Assembly: GCA_031272275.1 (NCBI GenBank)
Contig: JAISUC010000002.1
Coordinates: forward strand, 1-57,555
Direction of reading: 5' to 3'
DNA length: 57,555 nt
Source of the DNA: Actinomycetes bacterium
GTDB lineage: Bacteria; Actinomycetota; Coriobacteriia; WRKU01; WQUG01
Within the stretch, counting starts at the first letter, position 1, and each line of letters starts with the position of its first letter. Positions 7,408 to 16,075 of the stretch are shown piece after piece. The translations under genes and the position numbers were made by a program. The notes under the pieces are model-generated. The model did not search any database, was not told the origin of the DNA, and worked only from the letters and a program-made list of their open reading frames with translations.

Positions 7408-9507
7408 CTAGTCCGCAGATTCGGTGGGTGCGACGCCCGCCGCCGTTTCCAGAATAGCTTCATCGGTGCGCGGCTCGTCGAATTCTTCCGGGGAATCCAT
7501 CGCGTCATCATCCAGCGGTTCGTTGTCGTCAACGTCGGCTGTGACCTCGGCCTCGGACGGTTCGTTGGGCAGACGATAGTGATAGGGCACCAGCACGGTG
7601 GACACGTTTTTATAGGTGCGCAGCGCCCGCGAAATCTGGTAGGTCGTCTGGTTGTGGAGCATGGTCTCGTAGGGGTGGTCCAGCACGAATTTGGTCAAGA
7701 CGACCGCGATGCTGTCGCCGTGGGTCAGACGCTCCTCGCGCAGATCCAGGTAGTCTTCCAAAGGCCCGATCAGGTCGCGATAGGAACTTTCCAGAATCTG
7801 CAGCGGAATGCCACAGGACGAGGCGTAATCGTCCCATTTTTTGCGGAAACGTTCGGTGCGCTTGCTGTCCAGGGACACATGCACGGCAATCACATTTTGC
7901 GACATGCGGTTCGCGTAATTCAGCAGCTTCAGCACCGGGCGCGTGACCCCGTCGACCAGCACGATACACAGAAAGTCGTTTTTGCTGAGGCTGGGGTGAT
8001 AGTGCGCGAGGAATTCCTCTTTGCTGATTGAAATCTTGCGGCGCACATAGACATAATGGCGATGAATGCGCGCCATCAGATACGACAGACAGGGAATCGC
8101 AATCGCCAGGATCCATGCCCCGTGCGTGAACTTCATCACGAACACGATGATCAGGCCCACGAAGGTCATGATCGTCCCCAGGACGTTTATCAGCATGCCG
8201 GTTTGCCAGTGCTTTTCCTTGTCGCGGATCCATTTTTTGACCATGCCGGATTGGCTGATGGTGAATGACAAAAACACGCCCACCGAATACAGCGGAATCA
8301 GATGGTGCACGGACGCGCTGAATATCACGATGAGCCCCACAGCTGCGACCGCCAGGAACAAAATGCCGTTTGACAGTGTCAGTTTCGTGCCGCGCTGCAT
8401 GAACTGGCGGGGCATGAAGCCGTCACGCGCCAGAATCGACAGGAGGTTCGGCAGGTCGGTGTATGCGGTGTTTGCCGCCAACAGCAAAATCAGCGCGGTT
8501 GCAAACTGCAGGATGTAGAACAGGGGCGATCCCGCTCCGAACACCGCGCGTCCCATCTGCGCGACCACGGTCATCGAGCCTTCCGCCGGAACCAAGGCAC
8601 CGCCGATTTCGTTCATATAGGGCATGACGTGCAGGCTGCGCGCCAACACGATCGAGCCGCCGAATATGAACAGCACGATGGCTGCCAGGCAATACAGGAC
8701 CTTTTGCGCGTTTTTCTGGCGCGGTTTGGCGAATGACGGCATCGAGTTCGATACCGCCTCGATTCCGGTCAGTGCCGAACAGCCGCTGCTGAATGCACGC
8801 AGCATCAGAAACGCACCGGTCAAGAAACCCACCTGGGTCAGATAATCGGTCGATTGCGGCGTGGCGTAATAGGTCGAAAGTGCAATCGGCTGCAGACTGC
8901 CCATCGTCAGACGAATCAGCCCGACGATAATCATTACTGCCATAATCACAATGAACGCATAGGTCGGAACGCCGAAAATCTTTGAGCTTTCCTGGCTGCC
9001 GCGCAGGTTCATCAGCGTTGTCAGCAACACGCAGAGTACAGCAATGAACACACGAAAGCGCGCAAACTGCGGAAATGCACTGGTAAACGCCGCCGTCGCC
9101 GAACTGATGGATACCGCAACCGTCAGCACATAGTCGATGACCAGGCTGCTGGCGGCAACCATCGCGGCCTTTTTGCCGAAGTTGTCGGACGCGACGTTAT
9201 AGGCACCGCCGCCCGCCGGGTAATGCTTGATGATTTGCGCGTAGCTGAATGCCAATACCAGCAGCAACAGGATAATGGGCGCTGCCACCCAGGGGACGTA
9301 TCCCACTGCGGCGGCGCCCAACAAGGGAACCAGCACCAACAGTATTTCCTCGATGGCATAGGCGACCGAGCTGACCGCGTCGCTGGCCAAAATGGGCAGC
9401 CCCCAGTACCATTTCAGTTTTGTTTCTTCCAGGCTGCTGCTGGCCAGCGGCCGTCCCAACAGCCGCAGCTTCACGCGTGTAAACAGCGAAACCTTATGTG
9501 GTGCCAT
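7408..9507 (-). CDS. APC-superfamily permease, KimA (YdaO)-like
   Basis: A 699-residue polytopic permease. The N-terminal LPILASDAVSSVAYAIEEILL, the YPAGGGAYNVA turn and SLVIDYVLTVAVSISSATAAFTSAFP match the KimA/YdaO branch of the amino acid-polyamine-organocation superfamily, whose Bacillus member imports potassium. About twelve membrane segments end near residue 465, then a cytosolic domain of about 160 residues with LCIVLVDGV and VIAVHVSL, and an acidic tail of about 60 residues. Potassium uptake is the likely role, but an amino acid substrate cannot be excluded. I saw no c-di-AMP riboswitch upstream. The start has an AGGAG site. Confidence 0.85.
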   Translation of the reverse strand: MAPHKVSLFTRVKLRLLGRPLASSSLEETKLKWYWGLPILASDAVSSVAYAIEEILLVLVPLLGAAAVGYVPWVAAPIILLLLVLAFSYAQIIKHYPAGGGAYNVASDNFGKKAAMVAASSLVIDYVLTVAVSISSATAAFTSAFPQFARFRVFIAVLCVLLTTLMNLRGSQESSKIFGVPTYAFIVIMAVMIIVGLIRLTMGSLQPIALSTYYATPQSTDYLTQVGFLTGAFLMLRAFSSGCSALTGIEAVSNSMPSFAKPRQKNAQKVLYCLAAIVLFIFGGSIVLARSLHVMPYMNEIGGALVPAEGSMTVVAQMGRAVFGAGSPLFYILQFATALILLLAANTAYTDLPNLLSILARDGFMPRQFMQRGTKLTLSNGILFLAVAAVGLIVIFSASVHHLIPLYSVGVFLSFTISQSGMVKKWIRDKEKHWQTGMLINVLGTIMTFVGLIIVFVMKFTHGAWILAIAIPCLSYLMARIHRHYVYVRRKISISKEEFLAHYHPSLSKNDFLCIVLVDGVTRPVLKLLNYANRMSQNVIAVHVSLDSKRTERFRKKWDDYASSCGIPLQILESSYRDLIGPLEDYLDLREERLTHGDSIAVVLTKFVLDHPYETMLHNQTTYQISRALRTYKNVSTVLVPYHYRLPNEPSEAEVTADVDDNEPLDDDAMDSPEEFDEPRTDEAILETAAGVAPTESAD

Positions 9508-9831
9508 GTCCTGTCGTACTCCTTAGTGTCACGACCTGTGCCGGGTCGACCGGTGCGTTTTCAAACGCCGCACAAGTATATTCCTCTGACCGGGTAAATA
9601 CAAGCGGGATGATTTTCCGTAGCACGAATAACCTCTGCAGTAACAATGGATTGCCACGCAGCCCTACGGACTGCTCGCAATAACGTTGGGGGTGACCTGA
9701 CCTTTCCGGAACAGCAAGCGGGGGGTGGGCCAAAAAAACTGCAAAGCTTTTTATTGGCAGCATCCCCCCGCGATAATGCAGACGCAAGGGTCGGGGAGTG
9801 CGTCCCGGCGCGAATTGCATAGGATTGGTGC
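9508..9831. repeat. Repeat-rich gap upstream of tRNA-fMet
   Basis: No gene seen. It contains a REP-like element at 9647-9685 (TGGATTGCCACGC to GCTCGCAATAACG), a copy of the AATAAAAAGCTTTGCAG hairpin in inverse orientation at 9722-9767 flanked by CCAA/TTGG, and a GGGGAGTGCGTCCCG repeat at 9793-9807. The sequence leading into the last one, GATAATGCAG, is shared with the copy near 54825. Confidence 0.65.
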
Positions 9832-9861
9832 TTGCGCGATGGGGTGTGCGTGTGCTATGCT
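9832..9861 (+). promoter_or_regulatory. Probable promoter of the initiator tRNA gene
   Basis: TTGCGC at 9832-9837 and TATGCT at 9856-9861, 18 bases apart, place a transcription start about 10 bases before the mature 5' end. Assignment is by consensus match only. Confidence 0.5.
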
Positions 9862-9876
9862 TTTCTGACGCGAAAA

Positions 9877-9953
<77 letters not shown>

Positions 9954-9962
9954 GAAAAAAAC

Positions 9963-9994
9963 AATGGTCCCCGTAAGGGGACCATTTCTTTTTT
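9963..9994. terminator. Bidirectional intrinsic terminator
   Basis: AATGGTCCCC-GTAA-GGGGACCATT followed by TCTTTTTT on the plus strand and by GTTTTTTTCT on the minus strand. It ends the tRNA transcript and, from the other side, the transglutaminase-like gene. Confidence 0.92.
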
Positions 9995-10089
9995 CGTCTT
10001 CTTCCGACTACATTGCGGTTTGTTCCGGCTTTTTTCTCCGCGTCTGCCCTGGCGCAAACAACACCGCAGCATCGCGATCACACGAAGCC

Positions 10090-11418
10090 TCAGTATTTCG
10101 TGGTCTTTCGAAAACTCGGTGACGTCGGCCATTGCGGCGCCTCGGGCACACGTTTCTGCCAGTCGGTGTATGCCATATATCGGCCGTTTTCCTCATCGGT
10201 CCAAAACCACGAGGGAACGTATTCGTCGGTGTCAATCGTCCCCCCCTGAGGATCGACCGTCCAATACACCGGCTTTGCCTTGGTTCCGACATTCACCTTG
10301 GCCCACTGGTGCGTATAGGTATTCGCATTCACATGCTTACTGGAAATCCCCAGCTCCTTATTCATCAGTATCAGTGCGCGCACCTGCCCGGAACACGCGG
10401 CACGCCCCAAGGCGAAGGCGGCGTATGCCTCGTTTCCGAAGTTCTTTTTGTACGCCTTGCTGCTCTGTTTGGTTTGCAGGTAGACGTTTGCCACCATAAA
10501 GGTGATCATCGCCCGATCCTTTTTGGCTTTCGTGTTCGACTTGATGATCTTCGCCAGACGCGCAGCTTCCTTTTTCGCCAGCTTCAAACGCGAAGCCTTG
10601 GACAGTTTCTTGATTTTGAAGGTGTACTTTTTCGTGCCGGTAAACCTCCCCTTACCGGTGATCTTGAACCACCCCGTCCCGCGTTTGTTGGTACCCATCG
10701 TGATCTTGATTTCATTGGCGTCGACATTCGCGTTTTTGTAGCGCACCGTAAGCGACGCCGGGAACTGCCGCTTGCCGTTATACGCCATCGTTTTCATGTA
10801 GCCCACACTCAGCTTACTGACATTGATGCGCGTACCCGCATACGCTGCCGGTACCGTGGTGTCAACAGACTGCAGAGGTTTCGATGCGCTACCGTACTGT
10901 ACGGCGTCGCTGCCACCATCGGGGTTCGGCTGATAATAGACGATGAACTGCAGACCCACCGTCTTGCCCTTCATCGCATCGGTCACCAACACATCGCGAT
11001 AGGGCTGCGCCTCGACCAGACTGTAGCTGACTGACTCTGTACCGGTCAGCATCCCGATGCTGGGCGCGCCGTGCAAGCTATAAGACAGGCCGGCGACACC
11101 GTTAACGATCGGTTCCTGTTCGATGTGATAGCAATCCTGTATATGAGCAGGCAGCTCGCTCAGATACACGGATGCGGGGCTTGTGGCCACCCTCGGATTG
11201 GTGAAATGCGGGTCGACCACCAAGTGCTTACCCACCGACGCCGCGTCCCCCTCGACCACGCGCAGCCGAGCCCCATCGCACTTCAGATAGTAATACGGGT
11301 CATGCTCGAAATCATGATCCGCGAGAGCCAAAGCACCTGCCGTCGCGGGCAACACCAGCAACAGAAGACCACAAACAAAACCGACAATTCCGCCCCGTGT
11401 GCGTGAACGCATATTCAA
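10090..11418 (-). CDS. Secreted transglutaminase-like protein
   Basis: A 442-residue exported protein with a signal segment (about residues 10-32). The C-terminal part carries a transglutaminase-like Cys-His-Asp arrangement: Cys342 in GRAACSGQVRAL, His370 in THQWAKV and Asp389 in YWTVDPQGG. The middle has an Ig-like basic stretch (TMAYNGKRQFPASLTVRYKN and GRFTGTKKYTF) of the kind found in actinobacterial surface proteins. Such proteins may act as cysteine proteases or cross-linkers on the cell surface; which one cannot be told from sequence. Its leader contains a GGGGGAGTAGAACTC word at 11435-11449. The gene is alone in its transcript. Confidence 0.8.
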   Translation of the reverse strand: MNMRSRTRGGIVGFVCGLLLLVLPATAGALALADHDFEHDPYYYLKCDGARLRVVEGDAASVGKHLVVDPHFTNPRVATSPASVYLSELPAHIQDCYHIEQEPIVNGVAGLSYSLHGAPSIGMLTGTESVSYSLVEAQPYRDVLVTDAMKGKTVGLQFIVYYQPNPDGGSDAVQYGSASKPLQSVDTTVPAAYAGTRINVSKLSVGYMKTMAYNGKRQFPASLTVRYKNANVDANEIKITMGTNKRGTGWFKITGKGRFTGTKKYTFKIKKLSKASRLKLAKKEAARLAKIIKSNTKAKKDRAMITFMVANVYLQTKQSSKAYKKNFGNEAYAAFALGRAACSGQVRALILMNKELGISSKHVNANTYTHQWAKVNVGTKAKPVYWTVDPQGGTIDTDEYVPSWFWTDEENGRYMAYTDWQKRVPEAPQWPTSPSFRKTTKY

Positions 11419-11541
11419 CCTCCATACCGATTCCGAGTTCTACTCCCCCATTATAAACGCCGGACCGGACAGACCGTAAAGACCGTAAAAATCGGGGGAG
11501 TACGTCCCGTCGCCATATGTTCCCGAGCGGTTCATTTAGCG
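11419..11541. repeat. Divergent intergenic region with GGGGGAG repeat
   Basis: Holds GGGGGAGTACGTCCCG at 11494-11509 and a short direct repeat GACCGTAAA at 11472-11489. A related GGGGGAG word lies at 11435-11449 on the minus strand, in the leader of the transglutaminase-like gene. Confidence 0.6.
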
Positions 11542-11547
11542 TATAAT
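11542..11547 (+). promoter_or_regulatory. -10 box of a probably leaderless transcript
   Basis: A perfect TATAAT ends nine bases before the ATG at 11557. A start site 6-8 bases downstream would fall within a few bases of the ATG, and there is no ribosome binding site, so the mRNA for the AI-2E-family gene is probably leaderless. The -35 region is weak. Confidence 0.55.
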
Positions 11548-11556
11548 CGCTGCATT

Positions 11557-12843
11557 ATGGATTCCGGGGCACAGAAAAACAGGACGCAGACTATAGCCGG
11601 CACGCCGCGCTGGCTGCGTACCGCGGGGATGAACTCGCTGTACGGACTGCTGATGGTTGCAGGTCTTGCGGCTTTGCTGTGGTTTTTGAAGGAAGCGGCC
11701 ACAATATCGGTGCCCTTTATCATTGCGGTTGTGGTCGCCATCGTGGCACACCCCTTGGTCAAGGTGGGCGATCGTATCCGGCTGCCGCGCATGGTGTCTG
11801 CTGCCGCGGTCATTTTGATTATCATCGCGCTGGCCGGCGGGGCCATCTGGATTACCGCATCCGGCGTAATTAGCCAGGGTCCCGCCATCGCACGCCAACT
11901 GAGCGACGGCGTGAACGACCTGGGTGACTTTGCCCACAAGCGCCTGATCGGATTCGGGGTGAGCGAAGAGCGCATCGACGCCGTGGTCGACGGAGTCTCG
12001 AACAGCCTGACGCAGCTGGTGACCGGCGGTAATTCAGACGGCGCGAATAACACCAATGGCACCAGTGGCAGCTCGGGGCTGGCGGGTGTCCTGTCCAACG
12101 GGTTGGCGGGAAATCTGCGTGCGGGCGTCAGTGGCGTGGCAAGCATTTTTTCCGGTGCCTTCGGTGCCGTGTTCGGGCTGTTCATCGGCTTTTGCTGCCT
12201 GTATTATTTCCTGACTGATTACGAACGCCTGCGCGCGTGGGTGGGCGACCACATTAACCGTGACCCGGCACAGGGCGAAGCCCTGATGGTCGATGCGACC
12301 CGCAGCCTGCGCGGGTATTTCAAGACCACGACGATCACCGCGCTGGTGGTTGATGTCGCCATCGGCATCGGACTGGGTATCATGGGCGTACCCCTGTTGG
12401 TGCCGATTCTGATAGTCACGTTCCTGACGGCATACATTCCCTTTTTCGGCGCGATAATATCCGGCCTGTTCGCCTGCCTGATTGCATTGGGGCACGGGGG
12501 GCTTACCAGTGCGCTGATTGCGCTGGTGATTGTGGTTGTCGCTCAAAACTTCCTGCAGGCGCTGATCAATAACAAGCTGATGGGTGACAGCCTGAACCTG
12601 CACCCGATCGTGGTTCTGGTGACCACGCTGTTGGGATCCACCTTTGCGGGATTGCTGGGAGCAGCTTTGGCAGCCCCGGTGGTCTCGATAGCGGTGTGTG
12701 CGTGGCGGCGTATCAAACAGCCCGAAACGCCCGACGAAACCCTACCGGCGACGGCAACGGAGCGCAGCCGCGGCGCGGGGGACGCGAGTACGCGTGGGGC
12801 TTTAAGCCAAAGTGTTACAGATGACGGCAGCCAAACCGGCTGA
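11557..12843 (+). CDS. AI-2E family (PerM/YtvI-type) transporter
   Basis: A 428-residue polytopic membrane protein of the AI-2E exporter superfamily (PF01594). Two hydrophobic hairpins near the N-terminus (LLMVAGLAALLWFL and FIIAVVVAIVAHPLV) are followed by a polar loop with a Gly/Ser/Asn-rich insert (about residues 155-185), then the family's conserved C-terminal membrane block with FCCLYYFLTDYERLR, VPLLVPILIVTFLTAYIPFFGAII and NLHPIVVLVTTLLGSTFAGLLGA. Members move varied solutes or ions; the substrate here is unknown. It converges on hemD, and the two genes overlap by about 42 bases at their ends. Confidence 0.9.
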   Translation: MDSGAQKNRTQTIAGTPRWLRTAGMNSLYGLLMVAGLAALLWFLKEAATISVPFIIAVVVAIVAHPLVKVGDRIRLPRMVSAAAVILIIIALAGGAIWITASGVISQGPAIARQLSDGVNDLGDFAHKRLIGFGVSEERIDAVVDGVSNSLTQLVTGGNSDGANNTNGTSGSSGLAGVLSNGLAGNLRAGVSGVASIFSGAFGAVFGLFIGFCCLYYFLTDYERLRAWVGDHINRDPAQGEALMVDATRSLRGYFKTTTITALVVDVAIGIGLGIMGVPLLVPILIVTFLTAYIPFFGAIISGLFACLIALGHGGLTSALIALVIVVVAQNFLQALINNKLMGDSLNLHPIVVLVTTLLGSTFAGLLGAALAAPVVSIAVCAWRRIKQPETPDETLPATATERSRGAGDASTRGALSQSVTDDGSQTG

Positions 12844-13584
12844 AGTCGATTTTTCCGCCTGAGCAATACGCGCGGACTCGACCCCGGCTTCGCGCAAAGC
12901 CTCGGTCGTGACCGCCCCGATGGAAAACACCTGCATGCGATTCAAGAAATGCGTCGGGTCGAGCTCGGCATCCTCAATCAAAATGTCCCCGAAGTTCTTG
13001 ACCGTCGACGGTGAGGTAAACACTATCGCATCGGGTCGCGGTTGGTCGTCTGCGTCCACCAATCCCGCCCACTGATTCGGGGTGGGCTCGGGGCGCACGG
13101 TTTGGTAGACCGGAGCCACCGTAACCTCGAAGCCGCGCTCGCGCAGGGTTTCCGGTAGAATCTCGCGCGCCTTCAGCGCGCGCGGTATCAGGACACGGTG
13201 TCCCTCGCCGGGCGAGAACTGCTCGAATGCGGCAATCAGTCCTTCCGCATGGTAGTCCGTAGGTATCAGGTCGACGTGTATCCCGTGTTTTTCCAGCGCA
13301 CGTGCGGTGGCAGAGCCCACAACAGCAGTCCGGGGCAACTGTTGGGTCGGCACATCGGCAGCGCGCAGATAGTCACTGAAGAAATGTACTGCATTTTTGC
13401 TGGTAAAGACCAGCCAGTCATAGTTTGCGATATGTGCGATGGCGGTTTTTACGATACGCGTGTCCGGCGGCGGCTCGAACGCGATAGTCGGAAACAGCAC
13501 CACGCGAAACCCCGCCGATGTCAGCCTGTCGGCGAGTTTTGCATTTTGCCCCTCGGCACGTGTCAAGCAGATCGTTGCGCCCAT
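12802..13584 (-). CDS. hemD: Uroporphyrinogen-III synthase
   Basis: About 260 residues with the two-lobed HemD pattern: CLTRAEGQNAKLADRLTSAGF at the N-terminus, DWLVFTSKNAVHFF, VVGSATARALEKHG and near the end AIVFTSPSTVKNF and VFSIGAVTTEALREAGV. It cyclises hydroxymethylbilane to uroporphyrinogen III for haem, sirohaem or corrin synthesis. The start at 13584 (MGATICLTRA) was chosen because it matches the family; a GTG at 13623 would add 13 residues. No other tetrapyrrole gene is nearby, so it is isolated. Confidence 0.9.
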   Translation of the reverse strand: MGATICLTRAEGQNAKLADRLTSAGFRVVLFPTIAFEPPPDTRIVKTAIAHIANYDWLVFTSKNAVHFFSDYLRAADVPTQQLPRTAVVGSATARALEKHGIHVDLIPTDYHAEGLIAAFEQFSPGEGHRVLIPRALKAREILPETLRERGFEVTVAPVYQTVRPEPTPNQWAGLVDADDQPRPDAIVFTSPSTVKNFGDILIEDAELDPTHFLNRMQVFSIGAVTTEALREAGVESARIAQAEKSTSAGLAAVICNTLA

Positions 13585-13642
13585 GTGACTATTCTGACAC
13601 ATCCGCGTGTGTTGCGGATGCACAATTTCGCCTGCCTCAGTC

Positions 13643-13708
13643 CGGGCGGGTTACCACCCGCCCGCATGTATTGCCACGCATCGCTCTCGCGATGCCCGCA
13701 ATGACGGC
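13643..13708. repeat. Hairpin plus REP-like element
   Basis: CGGGCGGG/CCCGCCCG hairpin at 13643-13664, then ATTGCCACGC (13670-13679), an ATCG/CGAT stem and GCAATGACGGC (13698-13708), a member of the same REP-like class as at 4339 and 9647. It lies between DUF177 and hemD. Confidence 0.6.
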
Positions 13709-13781
13709 GGTGGGGTGCAGTGGTCGGGCGCACAAGCGCGACAAAAAACAGCCAAATAGAGACAAAGGATAAAAGAGAAAA

Positions 13782-14312
13782 CTAGTCCTTGATGAGGTCT
13801 GCCAGGGCGGCGAAGGGGTGGTTGGGGTCGATAGCATCGGCCGCGCATGCGCAGTCGTCGCGGTTCAGGTTCGCACCGCAGCCGGGACAAACACCCGCAC
13901 AGTCCGGCTGGCAGAGCGGTGCCACCGGGATATTCAGGCGCAGCTCGCCCACCAGCATGGGCTCGATGTCGATGTTGCCTTCGGAGTCGATGACCGCATC
14001 GTACAAATCCAGCGGGTCGTCGGGATCGTCAATCGGGTCGCGCGTATAGAGTTCGTTTATGGACGCCGTGATATCAGCCTGAAAGGACTCGGCACAGCGC
14101 GAACACTCCCCCACCACCGTGACCCGGGCGGTGCCTGCAACCAGCACGCCGTCGCCCACATGGGTGACCTGCAGCCGGTAGCGCAAGGGACCGGTGGCAC
14201 GAGCGGTGTCACTGTGCAGGGTGTAGTCGCCGGCGGCGATCCGGTCGTCCAGCACAAAGGACGCCCCGCGGCCTGAATCAAGCGCGGGGCGGACGGTGAT
14301 CACGTGTGCCAT
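13782..14312 (-). CDS. DUF177 (YceD-like) protein
   Basis: A 176-residue YceD/DUF177 protein. It holds the conserved CSRCAESF motif (GECSRC) and the downstream cysteines in PLCQPDCAGVCPGCGANLN that suggest a bound zinc. YceD-type proteins are linked to ribosomal protein L32 and 23S rRNA levels in other bacteria. Usually the gene sits directly in front of rpmF and plsX; here those two are about 26 kb away, and DUF177 instead closes the asp23-to-coaD run. The start has a GGAAGG site. Confidence 0.85.
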   Translation of the reverse strand: MAHVITVRPALDSGRGASFVLDDRIAAGDYTLHSDTARATGPLRYRLQVTHVGDGVLVAGTARVTVVGECSRCAESFQADITASINELYTRDPIDDPDDPLDLYDAVIDSEGNIDIEPMLVGELRLNIPVAPLCQPDCAGVCPGCGANLNRDDCACAADAIDPNHPFAALADLIKD

Positions 14313-14394
14313 GGTAACCTTCCGGACAGTTCGGCGGGCAGAGGCGGCGTACGTGCGTCAAGCACCGTGTGCCACAGGTCCGCAATCATGCCAT

Positions 14395-14844
14395 CTAGAG
14401 GTTCTTGCCCTGCAGGCGGTCGCGACCGCGCTGCACGCTGGTCAACAGTTTGCCTAGGTTGACCTCGAGGTTGGCGAGCATTATGTCGGCGTATTCGTCG
14501 GCACCTATGCGGATTTCGCGGTCTTTGGCACTAGCCTTATCTATGATTTCTTCGGCGCGTCTCTTGGCCTCGCGCACGATCTCGGTATCCTCGACCAGCT
14601 GTTGGGCGCGTTCCTGCGCCTCGACCAAAATGCGGTTGGCCTCGCGCTCGGCCTCTTCGGTCATTTCTTGACGCTGTTTCACGATCCAGCGCGCCTGCTT
14701 CAGATCCTCGGGATACTGGTTGCGGATCTCGTCGATGATGTCGTAGATGGAGTCCGGATCGATTATCTTGTTGTTGCCGAAGGGCACGGCCTTGGACGAA
14801 TCGATGACTTCTTCTATTCGGTTAACGAGCTGCTCTATATCCAT
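14395..14844 (-). CDS. Coiled-coil protein (ATP synthase b / DivIVA-like)
   Basis: A 149-residue soluble protein, mostly one long coiled coil (about residues 52-125, QEMTEEAEREANRILVEAQE and on), after an N-terminal helical part MDIEQLVNRIEEVID. No membrane segment and no catalytic motif. It resembles small DivIVA/SepIVA-like or ATP-synthase-b-like coiled-coil proteins annotated near coaD and DUF177 in actinobacteria. A role in cell-division or wall-growth scaffolding is a guess from likeness only. Confidence 0.7.
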   Translation of the reverse strand: MDIEQLVNRIEEVIDSSKAVPFGNNKIIDPDSIYDIIDEIRNQYPEDLKQARWIVKQRQEMTEEAEREANRILVEAQERAQQLVEDTEIVREAKRRAEEIIDKASAKDREIRIGADEYADIMLANLEVNLGKLLTSVQRGRDRLQGKNL

Positions 14845-14940
14845 GAGTGTGGGCTCCCCCCATCTCGGTTAGTCCGATGCCGACTGTTGCAGGGTCGGCG
14901 CCGGTTTGCCTCGCGGTTCGGTCAAACACGTAAACAAACA

Positions 14941-15462
14941 CTATCCTGTAAATGATAAAACCTCTGTGCCGTCAGTTGCAAATCTGTTACCCAGCGGTTC
15001 TAAGACCTGCGGCGGCACCAACCCGTCCAGCCTGCCGCCCAGCCGTGCGACCTCTTTGACGGCAGATGACGACAGGAACATATACTCGGGCGCGGCCATG
15101 ATGAACAAGGTCTCGAAATCCGCGTCCATGCGCCAGTTCAACGCCGCCATCTGAAACTCATGCTCGAAATCGGTCAACGCGCGCAAACCCTTGACGACAG
15201 CCGCCGCCCCGTGCGCGCGCACGAAATCGACCAGCAAACCCGACACGCCGTCGACCTGTACATGGGGCAGATGCGCCGTCGCCGCACGTACCAGCCCGAT
15301 ACGTTCTTCCAGCGTAAACAGCGTCCCCACCCCGTTTTTGTGCTCGGATGCGGCGACACCGACCACCAGTTCGTCGAAGATACCGGCCGCCCGTTCAATC
15401 ACATCCAAATGTCCGCAGGTAATCGGGTCGAATGTTCCCGGTACCACCGCCCGCTTAATCAT
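14941..15462 (-). CDS. coaD: Phosphopantetheine adenylyltransferase
   Basis: About 173 residues with the nucleotidyltransferase motif GTFDPITCGHLDVI (TxGH) at the N-terminus and EYMFLSSSAVKEVARLGG near the end. It transfers AMP to 4'-phosphopantetheine, the fourth step of coenzyme A synthesis. The ATG at 15462 is preferred because a GGAAAGGAG site lies in front of it and the family starts here. It overlaps the end of rsmD by 8 bases, so the two are coupled. Confidence 0.95.
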   Translation of the reverse strand: MIKRAVVPGTFDPITCGHLDVIERAAGIFDELVVGVAASEHKNGVGTLFTLEERIGLVRAATAHLPHVQVDGVSGLLVDFVRAHGAAAVVKGLRALTDFEHEFQMAALNWRMDADFETLFIMAAPEYMFLSSSAVKEVARLGGRLDGLVPPQVLEPLGNRFATDGTEVLSFTG

Positions 15463-16075
15463 GCGCGCGCTCCTTTCCACAGGCGTCGTCATCGGCATCT
15501 GCCGCCCGGCCGCCCGTCGCTGCCGCTCGTTTCAGGTAACTGACCGCCGTGGTTCCGTAGGCGCGCCGAGCCACGACGCGAAACCCACAACGAAACTCGG
15601 CGGAGAGTTCATACTCCCCCGCATGTTCATACACAACCAGGCAATCGGCGCTGAGCGCGCCACGTTCGTCCCACCATTCTATCAGCGCAGCGATTTTTTC
15701 TGCGCTGTGCGCATAGGGCGGGTCCAAAAACACCAGGTCATAGCTATCATTCAGGGGGAGTGTATAGGCATTCGCCCGGTGGGTGCGGCATCGTCCGTCA
15801 ACACTGACGGTTTCTGCGTTTTGTCGCAGCACGGAATAGGTATCCCGGTCGCGCTCGATCGCGCACAGCCGGTCGGCCCCGCGCGAGAGCGCCTCGAGGC
15901 CCAGTGCCCCACTGCCCGCAAAGGCGTCGAGGACGACTGCGCCTGCCGGAGGATGCCCCAGCGAAACCAGCGTGGAAAAGACGGCCTCGCGCACACGGTC
16001 GGACGTCGGGCGGGTGCCGTCACCTGCCGGGGACAGCAGGCGGCGGCCCTTGTGGATGCCGGCAATAATCCTCAT
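15455..16075 (-). CDS. rsmD: 16S rRNA (guanine966-N2)-methyltransferase
   Basis: A 206-residue SAM-dependent methyltransferase of the RsmD family: MRIIAGIHKGRRL, TSDRVREAVFSTL, the SAM site VLDAFAGSGALGLEALSRGA and the catalytic VFLDPPYA. It methylates G966 of 16S rRNA. The start overlaps the recG stop as ATGA. Within it lies a GGGGGAGTATGAACTCTCC hairpin word (minus strand of 15602-15620), encoding GEYELS, part of the dispersed family in the findings. Confidence 0.95.
   Translation of the reverse strand: MRIIAGIHKGRRLLSPAGDGTRPTSDRVREAVFSTLVSLGHPPAGAVVLDAFAGSGALGLEALSRGADRLCAIERDRDTYSVLRQNAETVSVDGRCRTHRANAYTLPLNDSYDLVFLDPPYAHSAEKIAALIEWWDERGALSADCLVVYEHAGEYELSAEFRCGFRVVARRAYGTTAVSYLKRAAATGGRAADADDDACGKERAHD

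Noticed and set aside
9508..9650. Possible c-di-AMP (ydaO) riboswitch ahead of the KimA-like gene
   Set aside because: I looked for the conserved blocks of this riboswitch and did not see them.
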